Assembly: GCA_948470475.1 (NCBI GenBank)
Contig: OX419336.1
Coordinates: 13,081,594-13,145,593 of the forward strand
DNA: 64,000 nt
Direction: 5' to 3'
DNA from: Galaxea fascicularis
Lineage: Eukaryota > Cnidaria > Anthozoa > Scleractinia > Euphylliidae
Below are positions 10,401 to 21,135 of the stretch, piece after piece (the first letter of the stretch is position 1; every line of letters starts with the position of its first letter). Position numbers and translations under genes: made by a program. The notes under the pieces are model-generated. The model was given only the letters and a program-made list of their open reading frames with translations. It ran no database searches and had not been told where the DNA came from.

Positions 10401-13400
10401 TTCGATGACTCCATGTCATCATTGTCAAATGAAAAGAGAATAAAAAATTTCACAGCTTAATATAGCGTGCGCGGTGATAGAACATAAAGTATGCATGTAA
10501 AAGGTGACAAATTCAGATAAGTGACAAATTTAAATAAATAGTTTATATTGCGCGTATGGAGTCTGACTCCATACGCGCAAAACTCCATACGCGCAAAACT
10601 ATTTATTTAAATTTGTCACTTATCTAAATTTGTCACCTTTTACATGCATACTTTATGTTCTATCACCTCGCACGCTATATTAAGCTGTGAAATTTTTTAT
10701 TCTCTTTTCACTTGACAATGATGACATGGAGTCATCGAAACGTTGTGTTAAACTTTTTTCGCTCATTTTTATCCTTACATGTGTATTTTGCTCAATAATT
10801 TCCTAATAAAATGTACTTACATTCACACCTCATTCTTGGCAAGGTTATGTTAACGTTTACACCTAGTCTGTCATTTTCACTTGGGTTATCCACAAATAGT
10901 TCACTTACACTGCAATGATTGTTAAAAAGATAAAAATCATAATGGTACACTGTAGCATACATCTACGTACTAATTATTGCTTTATACTTTGTATTTGACA
11001 TCATACCCACAGGTCAAAAATGTGTGTACTAGTTTAAATACAAAGTAGCATCATTGCAAAGGGACTGAGCATATTGGTAAATTCACAAGACTTGGTTCTA
11101 AATAATAAATAAATAATAGGCTTTATTTAAAGAGGGTGAAACACTCAACAGTAGTCCTAAGACACTGATGACTCCATGGCCCTCAAAGTCAAATAAACTC
11201 TAAATCAAATCAAATCAAATCATATCAAATCAAATCAAATGTTGGTTTTTTAGGAGAGGGGAAAACCGGAGTACCCGGAGAAAAACCTCTCGGAGCAGAG
11301 TAGAGAACCAACAAACTCAGCCCACTTATGACACTAAGTCCAGGAATCGAACCCAGGACACACTGGTGGAAGGCGAGCGTTCTCACCACTGCGCCAACCC
11401 TGCTCCCCAGCTACATCTGTAACAGGCTTAAACTTCCCACTCATTCACTTCCAGAAAAATAAACTGTAGTTTCTTCATGGTAACCAACTTACTAACATAT
11501 CATTTGCTTGTATATATAATAACATATTTTTTTCTATACAGTGATAATGTTATTTTAGTCTTTTTAAGAGTAAATGTTTGGATGTTTACTATTTTTATAC
11601 AGTCTGATCCCCAACTTTATCACTACCACACTGACGATTGACAATCTTAAATGTTTTTGAAAACAGAGATTTGTAAATCCAGATGATTGTGCTTGTCAGA
11701 AGTTTTCATACTGGAACTATGACACAGAACATATGGACAGTGCCTAATTTTTACCTCTAGTTGTCTTTGCCACCATTATCACGAATTTCCAAAAATATTT
11801 TCCCATGTTAAATAAAAACATTGGAGAAACCAACTGCTCCCTGGGTAAACATTGAAAAATCATTCACTTTGCCTTCAGAAGACAGTGTGAGATGCCAACC
11901 ACATGTTACAGTATCATTGGTCAGTTCTTGTTGGTTGTTATTGTGTCCAACTAAAGAGGAAGGTATTGGAAGGGATAGACAACAGGGCCCTTTCCCTGTC
12001 ACTTAAGCTTACATGACATTTCTACTAAAGAAATTCATGAAAGTCTAAGTCTCTTCAATTTAAATAAGAAAAAAGAATTTGGGAGTCAAACCCAGGACCG
12101 CAAGGTTCACACTCCAACGTCTTACCATAGGACCGGTACCACTGAGGGAATTTCTGCTGATAATGAGTCCAATATAAATACTAATAGTGACAATCCTAAC
12201 TGTAAATAAAAGCTAACCAAATTTGGGTGGTCCTTAACCCTAACCACTACTCTCAAGGCTTAACCCTAATCTCTATAGTCATTGCTTAGCTCTAATCACT
12301 ATTTTCAGTGCTTAACCCTAATCACCATTGTCAGTGCTTAACCCTAATCACTGTTGTCAGTGCTTAACCCTGTGAAAGCAATAACATCGTGTAGGCATCA
12401 CTAGGTGTCCAAGGGCCCTCTCGTCTGTCCTTTCCGATGCTTTCCAACTAAGGAAGTTGTCACACATGACACACTGAAGTACCAAAAATCTTAATGCTTT
12501 ATTCATGTTAAATTTTCAACAAGAAATTCTCCGAATTTTGAAGCAGCCGTTTTGGCCATTTGGACCGCCTTTATCCTTAGAATGTAGTTCAGGTCAATTG
12601 TAATTTAAAATTTTGAGTAAATAATTCTGTCCAAGACACTTTTAGTAGCGTGATGTGTGACAATTAATTTATTACATGACACAAAATGATTTGAACTGAG
12701 ATAAATATTGCATCACCACTTTAATTCTGCAGTTCTCACTTTTCAAGAGAATTTGGCCACTGTCTTACAAATAAACATAATCACAGTCATTAAGGCCTGA
12801 TATAATCAGTTTCAAGTCCTTGGATCGCTTCAATAAATTTTTCTTCGATTTAATCTATGAATTCCATCATGTCAGTGATTCCCAAAGTAAACAACAGGTT
12901 GAATGGTCACTTTGGAGGTTTCTTTGACCTTGTGACCAATTCTAAACAATCCTATCTTTTCTGAAACAGTCCGTGAGCAGAATGGTTATTTGTACCTAGT
13001 CATTTGTAATAAATAGCCAATTTTCACCTCATTACCTGTTCATAGAGAGCTTGGCTGTAAGGTACGTCTTTCTCCTTACGATCGCGTAGCCCGGGTTCAA
13101 ATCTGGACAATAGCAACTTATCTTTGATATTTTTGTTTTCGTTCTGCTTTTTTTTTAAAGTATTATTTTTACTAATCATTGAGCATTAGAGCAAGTTTAA
13201 AATTTTACATGGAGATTCAGTGGGTATTTAGTAGAAACAAACAGCCCAAACACCAAATGTCCGGCTGTTCTTTGTTAAGTCGGGTAAATCGACGATTTAA
13301 TCACACACATACAAGTTATGATATTTTCATCAAGATGTGTTGTGCAATTCCGTATACCTTTATACATTGTTTTTGAAATCAAGCTGCATTTAACACTGGC

Positions 13401-16400
13401 CGTAGAATACGAAGCAATCTGTGGCTATCGGCACTATGGACCGTCATGCATGACTATCAATTTGTTAAATGACACAAAATGATTACAGCTGAGATAAAAT
13501 TAATATTGCACCATCATTTCAGATCATTCCAAGGACTAGGTTCGAATGTAATTTTTTAAGAGAATTTGGTGATTTTCTTACAAATCAACTACATCATAAT
13601 CACTAATGCCTGATATAATCCCAGGGTCCGAAATTAACTTTTTTATGTAGGCGCCAACTGGCAATCAAATATGAATTTTTGGTTGCCACAGGGGAAATTG
13701 TACATGTAGTCGCCAAATATCCCCCCTCCCTTTTTTAAAAAAAAAATTTAACTAAAAAAAATGCATGGTATGGACATTTTTCTGCTGAAAAATTGCACTA
13801 TTTCCCGTTCCGGATACAGAAAGCATCCGTACGTTTATGAGTGAAGTACTTATTCATTTTTTTTTCCAACAAGTTACTTTTCCTAGAACGCAAGTACAGA
13901 AAGCCATCTGCTCATGACTGCAATGATTATTTCAAAACTCTATTTCTTCCGTAACTGCCACGAAACATAAATGCGAGTCAAGCCGCCATGTTACTCTTAC
14001 CAGGCCACAACCGTGCCACATTACTCGTACCAGTCCACCGAAATAATGTTTACCTGGCCCCGGTTGTTCAAACGTTGGATAGCACTATCCACCGGATAAA
14101 TCACTATCCAGCGGATAAGTAATGGGAAAGCTAATTCCACTATCCACTGGATAGATATTTATCCGGTGGATAGCGCTATCCAGCCTTTGAACAACCGGGC
14201 CTGGCCGCGGTTGTTCAACGGCTGTATAGCGCTATCCACCGGATAAATATCTATCCAGTGGATAGTGCAATTAGCTTTCCTAGTACTTATCCGCTGGATA
14301 GTGATTTATCTGGTGGATAGCGCTATCCGACGTTTGAACAACCTGGGCCTGGTGTATAAAGGAAGGGGAAGGAGCTTCTGCATTGCACCATTTTATTGTA
14401 GAGGATAACACGAGAGCATCTGGCTTTGTGCACCTGCAATACGTATTTGAAGGCGTTATATATGGCAAATTTAGTGTACTACAGCTGTGCATAGTTCTGT
14501 AGACATATATGGACACACTATAATTCCCCATATTCAATGTATTTACTGTACGTCAGTGGAAACCACTGAAAAAAACATAGAGGCTTGGAAACGTTCAACT
14601 CGTACCGATCGTAGTGGATCATACTGTTGTGGAGGTAGATTAACTGGAACATTTGTTTCACTTTTAATTAAAAAACATCAACAGGACAAAAAGTAAGACA
14701 TCTGTTGGCAAATAGCTTCAAGGTTTATTCTTATAAATCACTTTCTCTGAATGTTGAAAGTCCACAATAACAATCAGCTTTATAAGTCACCAGCTGGCGA
14801 CCAGCTATGAAATTCCAGTTGCCAGCACTCAATTTTTAGTCGCATTGGCGACCAGAAAGGCGCAATTTCGGACCCTGAATCCATTTGAAGTCTGTGGATC
14901 GGTTGGATAGATTTTTCTTTGATTTAATAAATTCATGAAAGAATTGCTTGTCCATATCTGGTCTCTGGGGAATTTACCTGCGTGTCAGATTGGGTGATGT
15001 CAATGATCCCCGGCCAACATTAACAACAGGATGAATGGTCACTTTGGAGCCCTCTTTGACCGTATGGTGATTTTTAAACAGTCCCATCAATGGACTGTTT
15101 AGAATTGGAAGCGATCTGTGGCTGTCCCTGAACAGAATTTGTGTCGCAACATATTTTAAAATCAAGCTGTGGTTTACATTTCATATGCTATGCCCAGCAT
15201 ACAATACAGCCTAAGTTTAAAAAGCAACAAAGGTCTTGGGAATCGCTTAACACCTTCTAATGATAATATCACAGTTAAGATCAGATAAATTCTTGGATAT
15301 TCTCGAATTTGTCAATCCTTTCTCGAGTAAACACAAAGGGTCTTTGTTTGCATGACAAACCAGATGCATGACTACCATGCTTTAAGTATTGTAAAATTGT
15401 CAGGAGTTGTTACCTGATGTCTGAGTGGTGCAAGTGATAAGCCCAGAGAGTGAACTTTTGATCTGAGATTCTGTTCTGAGGTGGCACGATCAAATCTCAG
15501 TACAGGCGGAACAAAATAAAATTTCTTGCAGCTCTGGCCGAGCGGGACCCAGGCCTCACAACGGACACGACAAAAATAAATGGGTATAACTAGAAGCGGC
15601 ACGTTGCTACGCGATGGCCACTTAATTACTGATGTATTCAATTAAGATAAAGTAAATGAGAATTAGAATCGATAGCTCATTGCATATGGAAACTTGGCCT
15701 CAGACATTCAAGCCAATGTTGATCAAGGACTCAAAGTTTTTTGGAAATCTCTTCTTGTTGCTCTCAAAATAAAATCCACTCTCATATTTCCATCCGCAGT
15801 TCTCACACCTTCAAAGGTAATAAGCACAAGCTGTAAGCTCAAGTCACAGAAGGCTAATTGTGTTCAAAATCGCATTTTTATTCTATTTCACCACCATGCA
15901 AACAAGAATGACACTTTGCCCAACTTGATGGGTCTGAGGACTTTGAACCGCCACTCATCCTGGTTTCTTACAGCTTCTTACAATGAATTACAATGTTTCA
16001 ACTATTTTCATGGCTCCTAGAACATCTTCCTTAGGGAATATGAATACGAGAAAAAAAGTAACCTTCAACAACCTATCTGTAAGGTGGTACTCCAGACACA
16101 CTACACATTCACAAGTATATGAATATCAAAGCTTTGGTATTTTAAAGTGCCATGCAATGAAAAATATCTGAAAATACAGAATCTCGACTTACAGAGACCA
16201 CCATGTTTAAGGCCCCTTTTTAAGCTTTAAAAACACTTGTGTTTCATTAAGATAAACAAGAGTTGAAAGTACTTAGCGAGGAACTTAAAACCATAAAAAA
16301 TGCCTGCAGTGATTCTTCAAAGTTCCTTCAAATTTCAAGAACAAAAGGATATGTTCAAAAGTTGGCCTATTGTTCCAGTCTTTTGAATTCCCTTAAGGGT

Positions 16401-19400
16401 CTTCCTGCATCAGTTCTCACCAGTTCTCAACCAGAAAAAACCAAATTCATTTGCCACATCCTCGGAGGCTGCAAAAGTGAACAGCCAAAGGAATAAAGAG
16501 AGCCTTCGGACAACAAAAATTCAGCGGTATTACCCATTTCTAAATGACACTTTTAAATTGGTGTGAAGTTGTAATGCTACTGTCCAGAGTTCTTCATTTT
16601 ACTATTACACTGTATTTACTTTTGGTATGAGTATAAAACCATTTTGGCACCAGCAAATCACTGGGTATGAATTCATGTAAATCTTGTAATTTGCAATTAG
16701 CTCAAGAGGCAGAACATTATTCACACTGTACTTACAGCTCTGTGCTTATGAAGCTGTAGAACTCTGATAGTAACAGGAATAGTATGAACAAGGCACTGCA
16801 TATGGAAACTGTTGAGACATTAGAATAATAATATTAGATGTAATGAATGGTTTATCTTGTTTTGGATCACTGTGCCAATCTAACAATCTTTTGTAAGCTC
16901 TTCAGTCATACATGTTAACACCTGGGGAGCAGGGGATGGTGCTGGGGAGCAGGGATGGTGCAATGGTGAGAGCACTCGCCTTCCACCAATGTTGGTGGAC
17001 TTGACATCATATGTGGGTTGAGTTTGTTGTTGGTTGTTTTCTCTGCTATGAGGTTTTTCTCCAGGTGTTCCAGTTTTCCCCTCTCCTCAAAAACCATCAC
17101 TTCTAAATTCCAATTCAATCCGGAATGCTCGCGCATTTAATACATGAGCCCCTGGCTCAGGAGATTGGGCAACCACTCCTTATGCTTACATGTAAATAAA
17201 ATGATTTCAATTTGATTTTGACCTCATAACATGGCTATCATTCAGAAAACACAAACAAAGGAAACCAAGCATTTGAATATAGAAAACTTACTAACTGCGC
17301 CTGTATATGTGGGTTCAGTTAAATCCTTGGGGATTTTTCTGTAGACATCAAATCTGCAATGGTAAATGTTGGTTTGTTTAATCATACTGCCTAATATAAT
17401 TGTTTTTGTTCAAAGTGTTTCTCCAACATCAATATAACTACTATCCAATCACTAAGATTTTGTAACAAACAGTGCTGGTTTTTTTTAATTTTCTTCCTCA
17501 AAAAACTGAAGATGCATTCATGACAGTAGAGAGCTTAAGCAACGATGACAGTGACAGCAACGAGAACGTCATTTCAAAATATGACTTCTCGTTTTCATAA
17601 CTTTTTCCTGTTTATTCCAATTTGCTTAACATGAAAATTGCTGGCAAGCTGTCCAGGGTCTAAATTACTGTGAACGGTGTAAAAGCAAAAAAAAAAAAGA
17701 AAGAAAAACTTGATGTCATGCGCTCACATTCTTGAGAAAACCTAAAATTTTGGTCATATCACGTTGTTGTTTTGCAAAGGACGGCAATGAAATGTACCAA
17801 AATGTAAAACACACGTGCAGAGTGCTGTTTTTGCTCATTAAGCCTATTGTTTTGTGGCGCTCTCATTGCTGTTGCTGTCCTCATTGCTTAAGCTCCCTGG
17901 TGTTGTTCTTTTAAGCCTCTAACCCTTTGATCAGCATCAAATTTCTCCTTGTAATACCAACGCTTAATAAAACAAAGTGGTCACAAGAATTACTGTAAGG
18001 ACAGGATCATACAGGGTGAGTTTGCTTGATATTTTATCAATAAAATTATTTCTCCCTACTACTTCAGTCTATAGGAAATGTGTAAGGGCAACAAATAAGA
18101 ATTTAAGGTGATTCTCCTGAATTGCATTGCACACAATTCCTTGCGTCAGCAGCACATGCATGAGTGCATGCATGTTGAAAACACTGCAGGTTTTCTGAAG
18201 GACTGATCTCCTAGAAATAGGTGAATGGCGATTTTCTCCCAAACGAGCACGTTAATTGGTGTCATTTGCTTGTAATAAGTACAGGAAAAACATATTTCAA
18301 GAAGAAAAAAAGTTGGGTAGTAGAATTTGTGTATTTATAAATGAAGCAAAACTCTGCATTTGAAGCTAGGGAGGAGTATGAGAATATGAGATCGCGGTCC
18401 AAATTCCTTACATTATTTGCAACATCAGGCAATTTAAAATCACTTTTCTGAAAGATTATATCCAAGAAAGACGAATAGGCCCTACATTTCAGTAATATTC
18501 ATTGTTTTTGCACTGCAATTTGCAATTTTTCCAATTGATAAAGTTTTGTACATTTCTCGTGCAACTCAGCAAAAAGCACTTAGAATAACGGGCATCAGTG
18601 CAGGGCAAAAACAAGCATGGTGACCCCATCTTTTTATTGCATTTTTTTCAATGTCCTATGCATGGCTATCACTTGTGCCAATTTCCGCACAGTCCCATAC
18701 CTTATTTATACATGCATTACTGTCATACTAACCCTGTTCCAAAAACGAATAGAGTTTGAGTCACAAAATGCATGTATAATTAATATATGGGGCTATGTGG
18801 AAATCTTTCCGAATTTAAATTTTGGTCATAGGGCTAGAGTTAAGCCCTGACTTCAACACAATTTCTTGATTGATATAGCCGATAATGTATCAATGTTATG
18901 TTGCTACCACTTTTCCATTGCAGAAGTAGAAGGTATATGAGGTATCCATAAGTTTATCCAAAAGATTAAAATTGTAAATACCATTGGTAATAATAATCAT
19001 AACAATCTTAATCATGGGCAGTAAAAATGATAATAACAGTTTTTAACAGTGTAAAGTTGTTTATAGAATGCTTTCAGCTTGTCATCAAACAACCTTCAAA
19101 CATCTATCACAAACAACTAGTAAAAATACTAGTAAAGTCAGTTAAATTACTCTACAATTATCTAAAGCCATACATATCATTAACAGCATCTGCTTAAATC
19201 AACTTGTTTAATATATAGATACACGCTTGCCTGCCTCATTTCTCTGCATTTAGTGTTAGCACCCATTTAAATGAAAAACAACAGGTGAATAAGCTAGATA
19301 ACAAACAGATTTGTTTTATTATTTAACTTACAAACTTAATAGGTGAGGAAAATAGCTTCCGCTTAACGTCGCCGATAGCATATTTGGATCACAGACAAAA

Positions 19401-19684
19401 AACGGGCCGTGAATCGGAACGTAATAAAACGTTTAACGTCGAAACGGAACGTTCATCTCGTGGCAAATGAGGTGCCTAAAGTTTTTGGCATCAAACTAGA
19501 GCACTGGATTAAATTCCCTGTACATAAACCGACAATTCGGCTTGTTTTGACACGTGGCTGGTTGGGTTACATTAGTTTACATGTACGTTGAGTATGAGCA
19601 CAATTTGCATCAGACGATGTGGACAATAAATTATTACCAAACACAAAGCCGGATAAAGTCGTACCTTCGAACATCAAACTGCAT
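4461..19684 (-). CDS. ERGIC1: ERGIC1 orthologue, ER-Golgi cargo-cycling membrane protein, 14 exons
   Basis: ERGIC1 belongs to the Erv41/Erv46 family, which cycles between ER and Golgi in COPII/COPI vesicles. Coding exons in transcript order: 19684-19665, 17353-17292, 16808-16736, 10909-10821, 10089-10056, 9016-8964, 8727-8690, 8431-8387, 8212-8153, 7513-7456, 7371-7271, 6230-6191, 5598-5516, 4568-4461. All introns are GT-AG and every phase joins. The total is 864 nt, or 287 residues, against about 290 in human ERGIC1. Matches to the family include the start MQFDVRRFDVYRKIPKDL; a first membrane segment at about residues 25-46; lumenal blocks LGLDIQDEMGR, VPGNFHVSTH, NPDMSH and HDYVLKIVPT; then AYGHGGRILPAIWFRYDLSP; and a second membrane segment at about 253-276 (VGGTFTVAGIIDS), before a short KKAQMGKLS tail. 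The 40-bp exon at 6191-6230 was found by phase and similarity. The two-membrane topology and the split of ERGIC1 from ERGIC2/3 rest on these motifs. Confidence 0.95.
5146..5489. repeat. MITE with GAGAGCTTAAG ends, TA target, in ERGIC1 intron 13
   Basis: The ends GAGAGCTTAAGTAACGA and (reverse complement) GGGAGCTTAAGCAACGAC are flanked by TA at 5144-5145 and 5490-5491. It is 344 bp with no coding capacity. It ends 26 bp from the splice donor of exon 13 (exon base 5516). A related copy lies at 17529-17897, and a degenerate one may lie near 53190-53600. Confidence 0.7.
6866..7146. repeat. Possible MITE with recurring GCC(N)CTACTT motif
   Basis: The segment begins near GTGTTTTCAATAAGG and ends near CTATTGACAACCCAGG, which look like weak inverted ends. 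Inside, variants of GCCGCCTACTT occur at least five times at irregular spacing. It lies in an ERGIC1 intron between exons 11 and 12. Boundaries are uncertain. Confidence 0.35.
9337..9386. repeat. Perfect 50-bp palindrome
   Basis: The 25-base half site from AATTTTTGAGTCTGG onward is followed immediately by its exact reverse complement, with no spacer (centre at 9361/9362). It lies in the ERGIC1 intron between exons 5 and 6. It could fold into a 25-bp hairpin with no loop to spare. It may be the junction of two inverted repeat units. Confidence 0.85.
9592..9759 (-). repeat. tRNA-derived SINE, degraded copy
   Basis: This shares the body of the fuller SINE at 11100-11408 (GGAGAGGGGAAAACCGGAG, CAGAGAAAAACCTC, and a CTGCTCCCCAG head on the minus strand). 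Its A-box and B-box regions have decayed. It lies in an ERGIC1 intron. Confidence 0.7.
10364..10776. repeat. Long near-perfect palindrome of about 410 bp in ERGIC1 intron 4
   Basis: The left arm (about 10364-10565) and right arm (about 10576-10776) are reverse complements with few differences. The centre has a triple GCGCGTATGGAGT-type motif in alternating orientation. Each arm contains TGACATGGAGTCATCGAAAC (one strand per arm), a motif style I associate with ends of Penelope-like elements. No protein is encoded. The right arm stops 44 bp from the donor of exon 4 (exon base 10821), so a folded pre-mRNA would hold the donor beside a very long hairpin. Confidence 0.85.
11100..11408 (-). repeat. 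tRNA-derived SINE, fullest copy
   Basis: Read on the minus strand, the head shows a tRNA-like A box (TGGCGCAGTGGT, 11385-11396) and B box (GGTTCGATTCC, 11343-11353) at tRNA-like spacing. A unique body follows, with GGTTTTTCTCCGGGTACTCC, then an (ATTTG)-type simple repeat at 11200-11240 and an AATAAT-rich tail near 11100. This is the layout of a RNA polymerase III-transcribed SINE moved by LINE machinery. It is not a functional tRNA gene. Confidence 0.8.
12240..12372. repeat. Minisatellite of about 26-32 bp units with TTAACCCTAA
   Basis: About five imperfect tandem units carry CTTAACCCTAATCAC followed by TNTTNTCAGTG. The TAACCCTAA core resembles telomeric (TTAGGG)n read backwards, but each unit contains only one copy. 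It lies in ERGIC1 intron 3. Confidence 0.7.
13622..14877. mobile_element. Non-autonomous hAT-like element with 5-bp target duplication
   Basis: The ends are CAGGGTCCGAAATT (left) and its exact reverse complement AATTTCGGACCCTG (right), each followed by an internal GGCGCCAACTGG / CCAGCTGGCGACC-type inverted segment. The flanks repeat AATCC (13617-13621 and 14878-14882). CAGGG ends suggest the hAT superfamily. Most hAT elements duplicate 8 bp, so the 5-bp duplication would point to the hAT5 group (inference). The 1256-bp interior encodes no transposase and contains an inverted pair of smaller elements at 14056-14351. Confidence 0.75.
14056..14351. repeat. Two quasi-palindromic MITEs head to head
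   Basis: Copy 1 (about 14056-14202) starts CCCCGGTTGTTCAAACG and copy 2 (about 14204-14351) is its reverse complement along its whole length. Each copy is also internally near-palindromic, with repeats of GGATAGCGCTATCC and CACCGGATAAAT. The result is a structure that can fold at several levels. It is nested in the element at 13622-14877. Confidence 0.8.
16942..17220 (+). repeat. tRNA-derived SINE, plus-strand copy
   Basis: The head GGGGAGCAGGGATGGTGCAA with A box (TGGTGCAATGGTGAGAGC) is intact, but the B box is degraded. The body matches the other two SINEs (GAGGTTTTTCTCCAGGTG, CCAGTTTTCCCC) and ends near a TTTCAATTTGATTTTG tail. The first 20 bases of the head are duplicated just upstream (16922-16941). 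It lies in ERGIC1 intron 2. Confidence 0.75.
17529..17897. repeat. Second copy of the GAGAGCTTAAG MITE, in ERGIC1 intron 1
   Basis: It has the same terminal sequences as 5146-5489 (GAGAGCTTAAGCAACGATGA and, at the right, GCTTAAGCTCCC). A TA precedes the left end, but the right TA has changed to TG. Interior landmarks shared with the other copy (CAAAATGTAAAAC, AAATTACTGTGAACGGTGT, TGTCCAGGGTCTAAA) appear in inverted order, so the two copies face opposite ways. Confidence 0.7.
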
Positions 19685-19845
19685 GTTTCCGCAGTTCCTT
19701 TATCTACGCAGACAGCTGAGCTCAATTCAGGCGGAAGAAACAAAGGCAAATTAGATTCACACGTAAACAGGAATATCCTCAATTCATGTCCCGAATGATT
19801 TGCCGCCATTTATATTTTTCTACGCGGTGAAGTCTTATTGGCCGA
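19685..19845 (-). promoter_or_regulatory. Likely ERGIC1 5' UTR and core promoter
   Basis: About 120-155 bp upstream of the ERGIC1 ATG, the minus strand carries a CCAAT box (19837-19841), an ATATAAA-like stretch (about 19809-19815) and AAATGGCGGC (about 19802-19811). The last matches the YY1-type element often found at starts of housekeeping genes. Position and order suggest transcription starts near 19790-19800. This is inference from motifs only. Confidence 0.4.
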
Positions 19846-20525
19846 ACCTGGAAGTTTATCCTCCAGGCGTTCCAGGCGTCAGGGAAGAGAGGGAGATTGA
19901 GAACTACTCCCCAGTGCGAGGAGTGCGCGTTTCGCGGATCACTCCTGTTTCTACGGGGCCCTGTTAGTGCTATCACACCCGTGTACAGCATCATATTGTG
20001 GATGTATCCTTTTTTTTCTTTTGGCGAACACTTTCTTACCTTTGGCACGACTTATTTTTTTCTGGTGCGACCTTTCTCTGCTGGCGCGACTGTTTTTTCT
20101 ATGGCACGACTTTCTTCTCTGGCGCCAACTCTGGCGCTCATTTGTAGACTGCTGCTAGATTTATTGCGGGCTCAAAGCACTAACACATGTGGTTGAGCAG
20201 GATGGCTGACTCGGCGGACACTGCTGTACTCGTAAACGAATTGGCAGAATGAATAGAGGGAAGGTAGCAAGTTTTATTTTCTCGCTTTTTTCTGTGTTTA
20301 CAGTATAAGTTATCCGTAGAAAAATACAAAACCATGCTATCAAATGCGAGACCATTCATGTGCCAACCAGAAATCAATTGGCCCTAGGTTGAACATCTTA
20401 CTAATGCAGGAGTCAATGAAAACCCCCACCCCGGGACAAGGTGGAGATTAGTCGGGAAAAGAAGGAGATTTGAGGGAAATCACACCCCCGAGGGGGTGGG
20501 GGATTGGGTAATATTTGTACTAACC

Positions 20526-20570
<45 letters not shown>

Positions 20571-20780
20571 AATTATTTACTTTAATAAAAACTAGTGAGC
20601 AGCACACAGCAACAGATCTTGTCAGCTTTGTATATTATCCGACGGGTTTCATCCGATCAAACAGACTTCATCGGGGATTTAACAAGATCGATGAAAGAAC
20701 TAGTTTTATACTTAACGGTTACAGTATAAATCACGTTCAAATTTGAATGTCCCCAGACTTCGTGGATACTTCGTGACATT
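19846..20780. other. Intergenic upstream of ERGIC1, with TTA microsatellite
   Basis: No gene is supported. The stretch 20040-20120 repeats variants of CTGGCGCGACTTTCTT. A TTA/ATT microsatellite of about 14 units occupies 20528-20569. A G/C-rich inverted pair (ACCCCGGGAC and CCCCCGAGGGGGTGGGGG) lies at about 20424-20505. Confidence 0.4.
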
Positions 20781-21135
20781 CTAGCCTGTGGCAAGGTTCT
20801 TGCTGGAGCGCTTTGTCCTTTCTAATATATGCTCAGAGAAAGCAGCTTCTGAGAATTGCTGTACTGTATCGGAAAGAGATGAAGTTATTTTCAAACAGTT
20901 TGACTGTGCGACGCAAACATACACAACGTACTTAAACTCCACGCAAAGGCCAATTGGTTGCTTGAACTGGTATTTGGAAACAGCCCCACCTTCTTTTCCT
21001 TCAACGTCCTTAACAGCAAATAGGTGGTCCCCATTCCCTCTTACCAATCTAGTATCTAGAAGAGACCTGCAGCTTCTTCAGCGGTCACGAGGATTCATCG
21101 CTAAAATGGTGCAACTCTGCCTCTCGGATTTCCAT
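20781..21135 (-). pseudogene. Broken NHL-like / coral multigene-family fragment
   Basis: The minus strand encodes about 88 residues with HLFAVKDVEG, then KYQFKQPIGLCVEF and YVVYVCVAQSNCLKI. This resembles the 'known - position - in a loop' pattern of NHL/beta-propeller-like proteins that are highly repeated in coral genomes. Upstream (21050-21135) the same reading is interrupted by stops and shifts. It is therefore a fragment, probably carried here with repeats. The family call is from memory of similar sequences, not a search. Confidence 0.5.

Larger units (their letters stand above)
12620..15080. repeat. Old local duplication, second copy split by a transposon
   Basis: The segment about 12620-12980 is similar, in the same order, to 13470-13621 joined to 14878-15080. 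Shared landmarks are ACACAAAATGATT, AAGAGAATTTGG, GCCTGATATAATC, TTTAATNNATGAATTC, and TGAATGGTCACTTTGGAG followed by CTTTGACC. The hAT-like element at 13622-14877 sits exactly at the break in the second copy, so the duplication came first. The whole block is inside ERGIC1 intron 3. Confidence 0.75.

Noticed and set aside
10380..10745. Hammerhead ribozyme in the arms of the long palindrome (TGATGA...CGAAAC)
   Set aside because: The expected core CTGANGA is altered, and GATGAC/GTCATC pair with each other, which would consume the core. It cannot form the standard fold.
11343..11408. tRNA gene on the minus strand
   Set aside because: A and B boxes are present, but no cloverleaf acceptor stem forms and the sequence continues into a SINE body.
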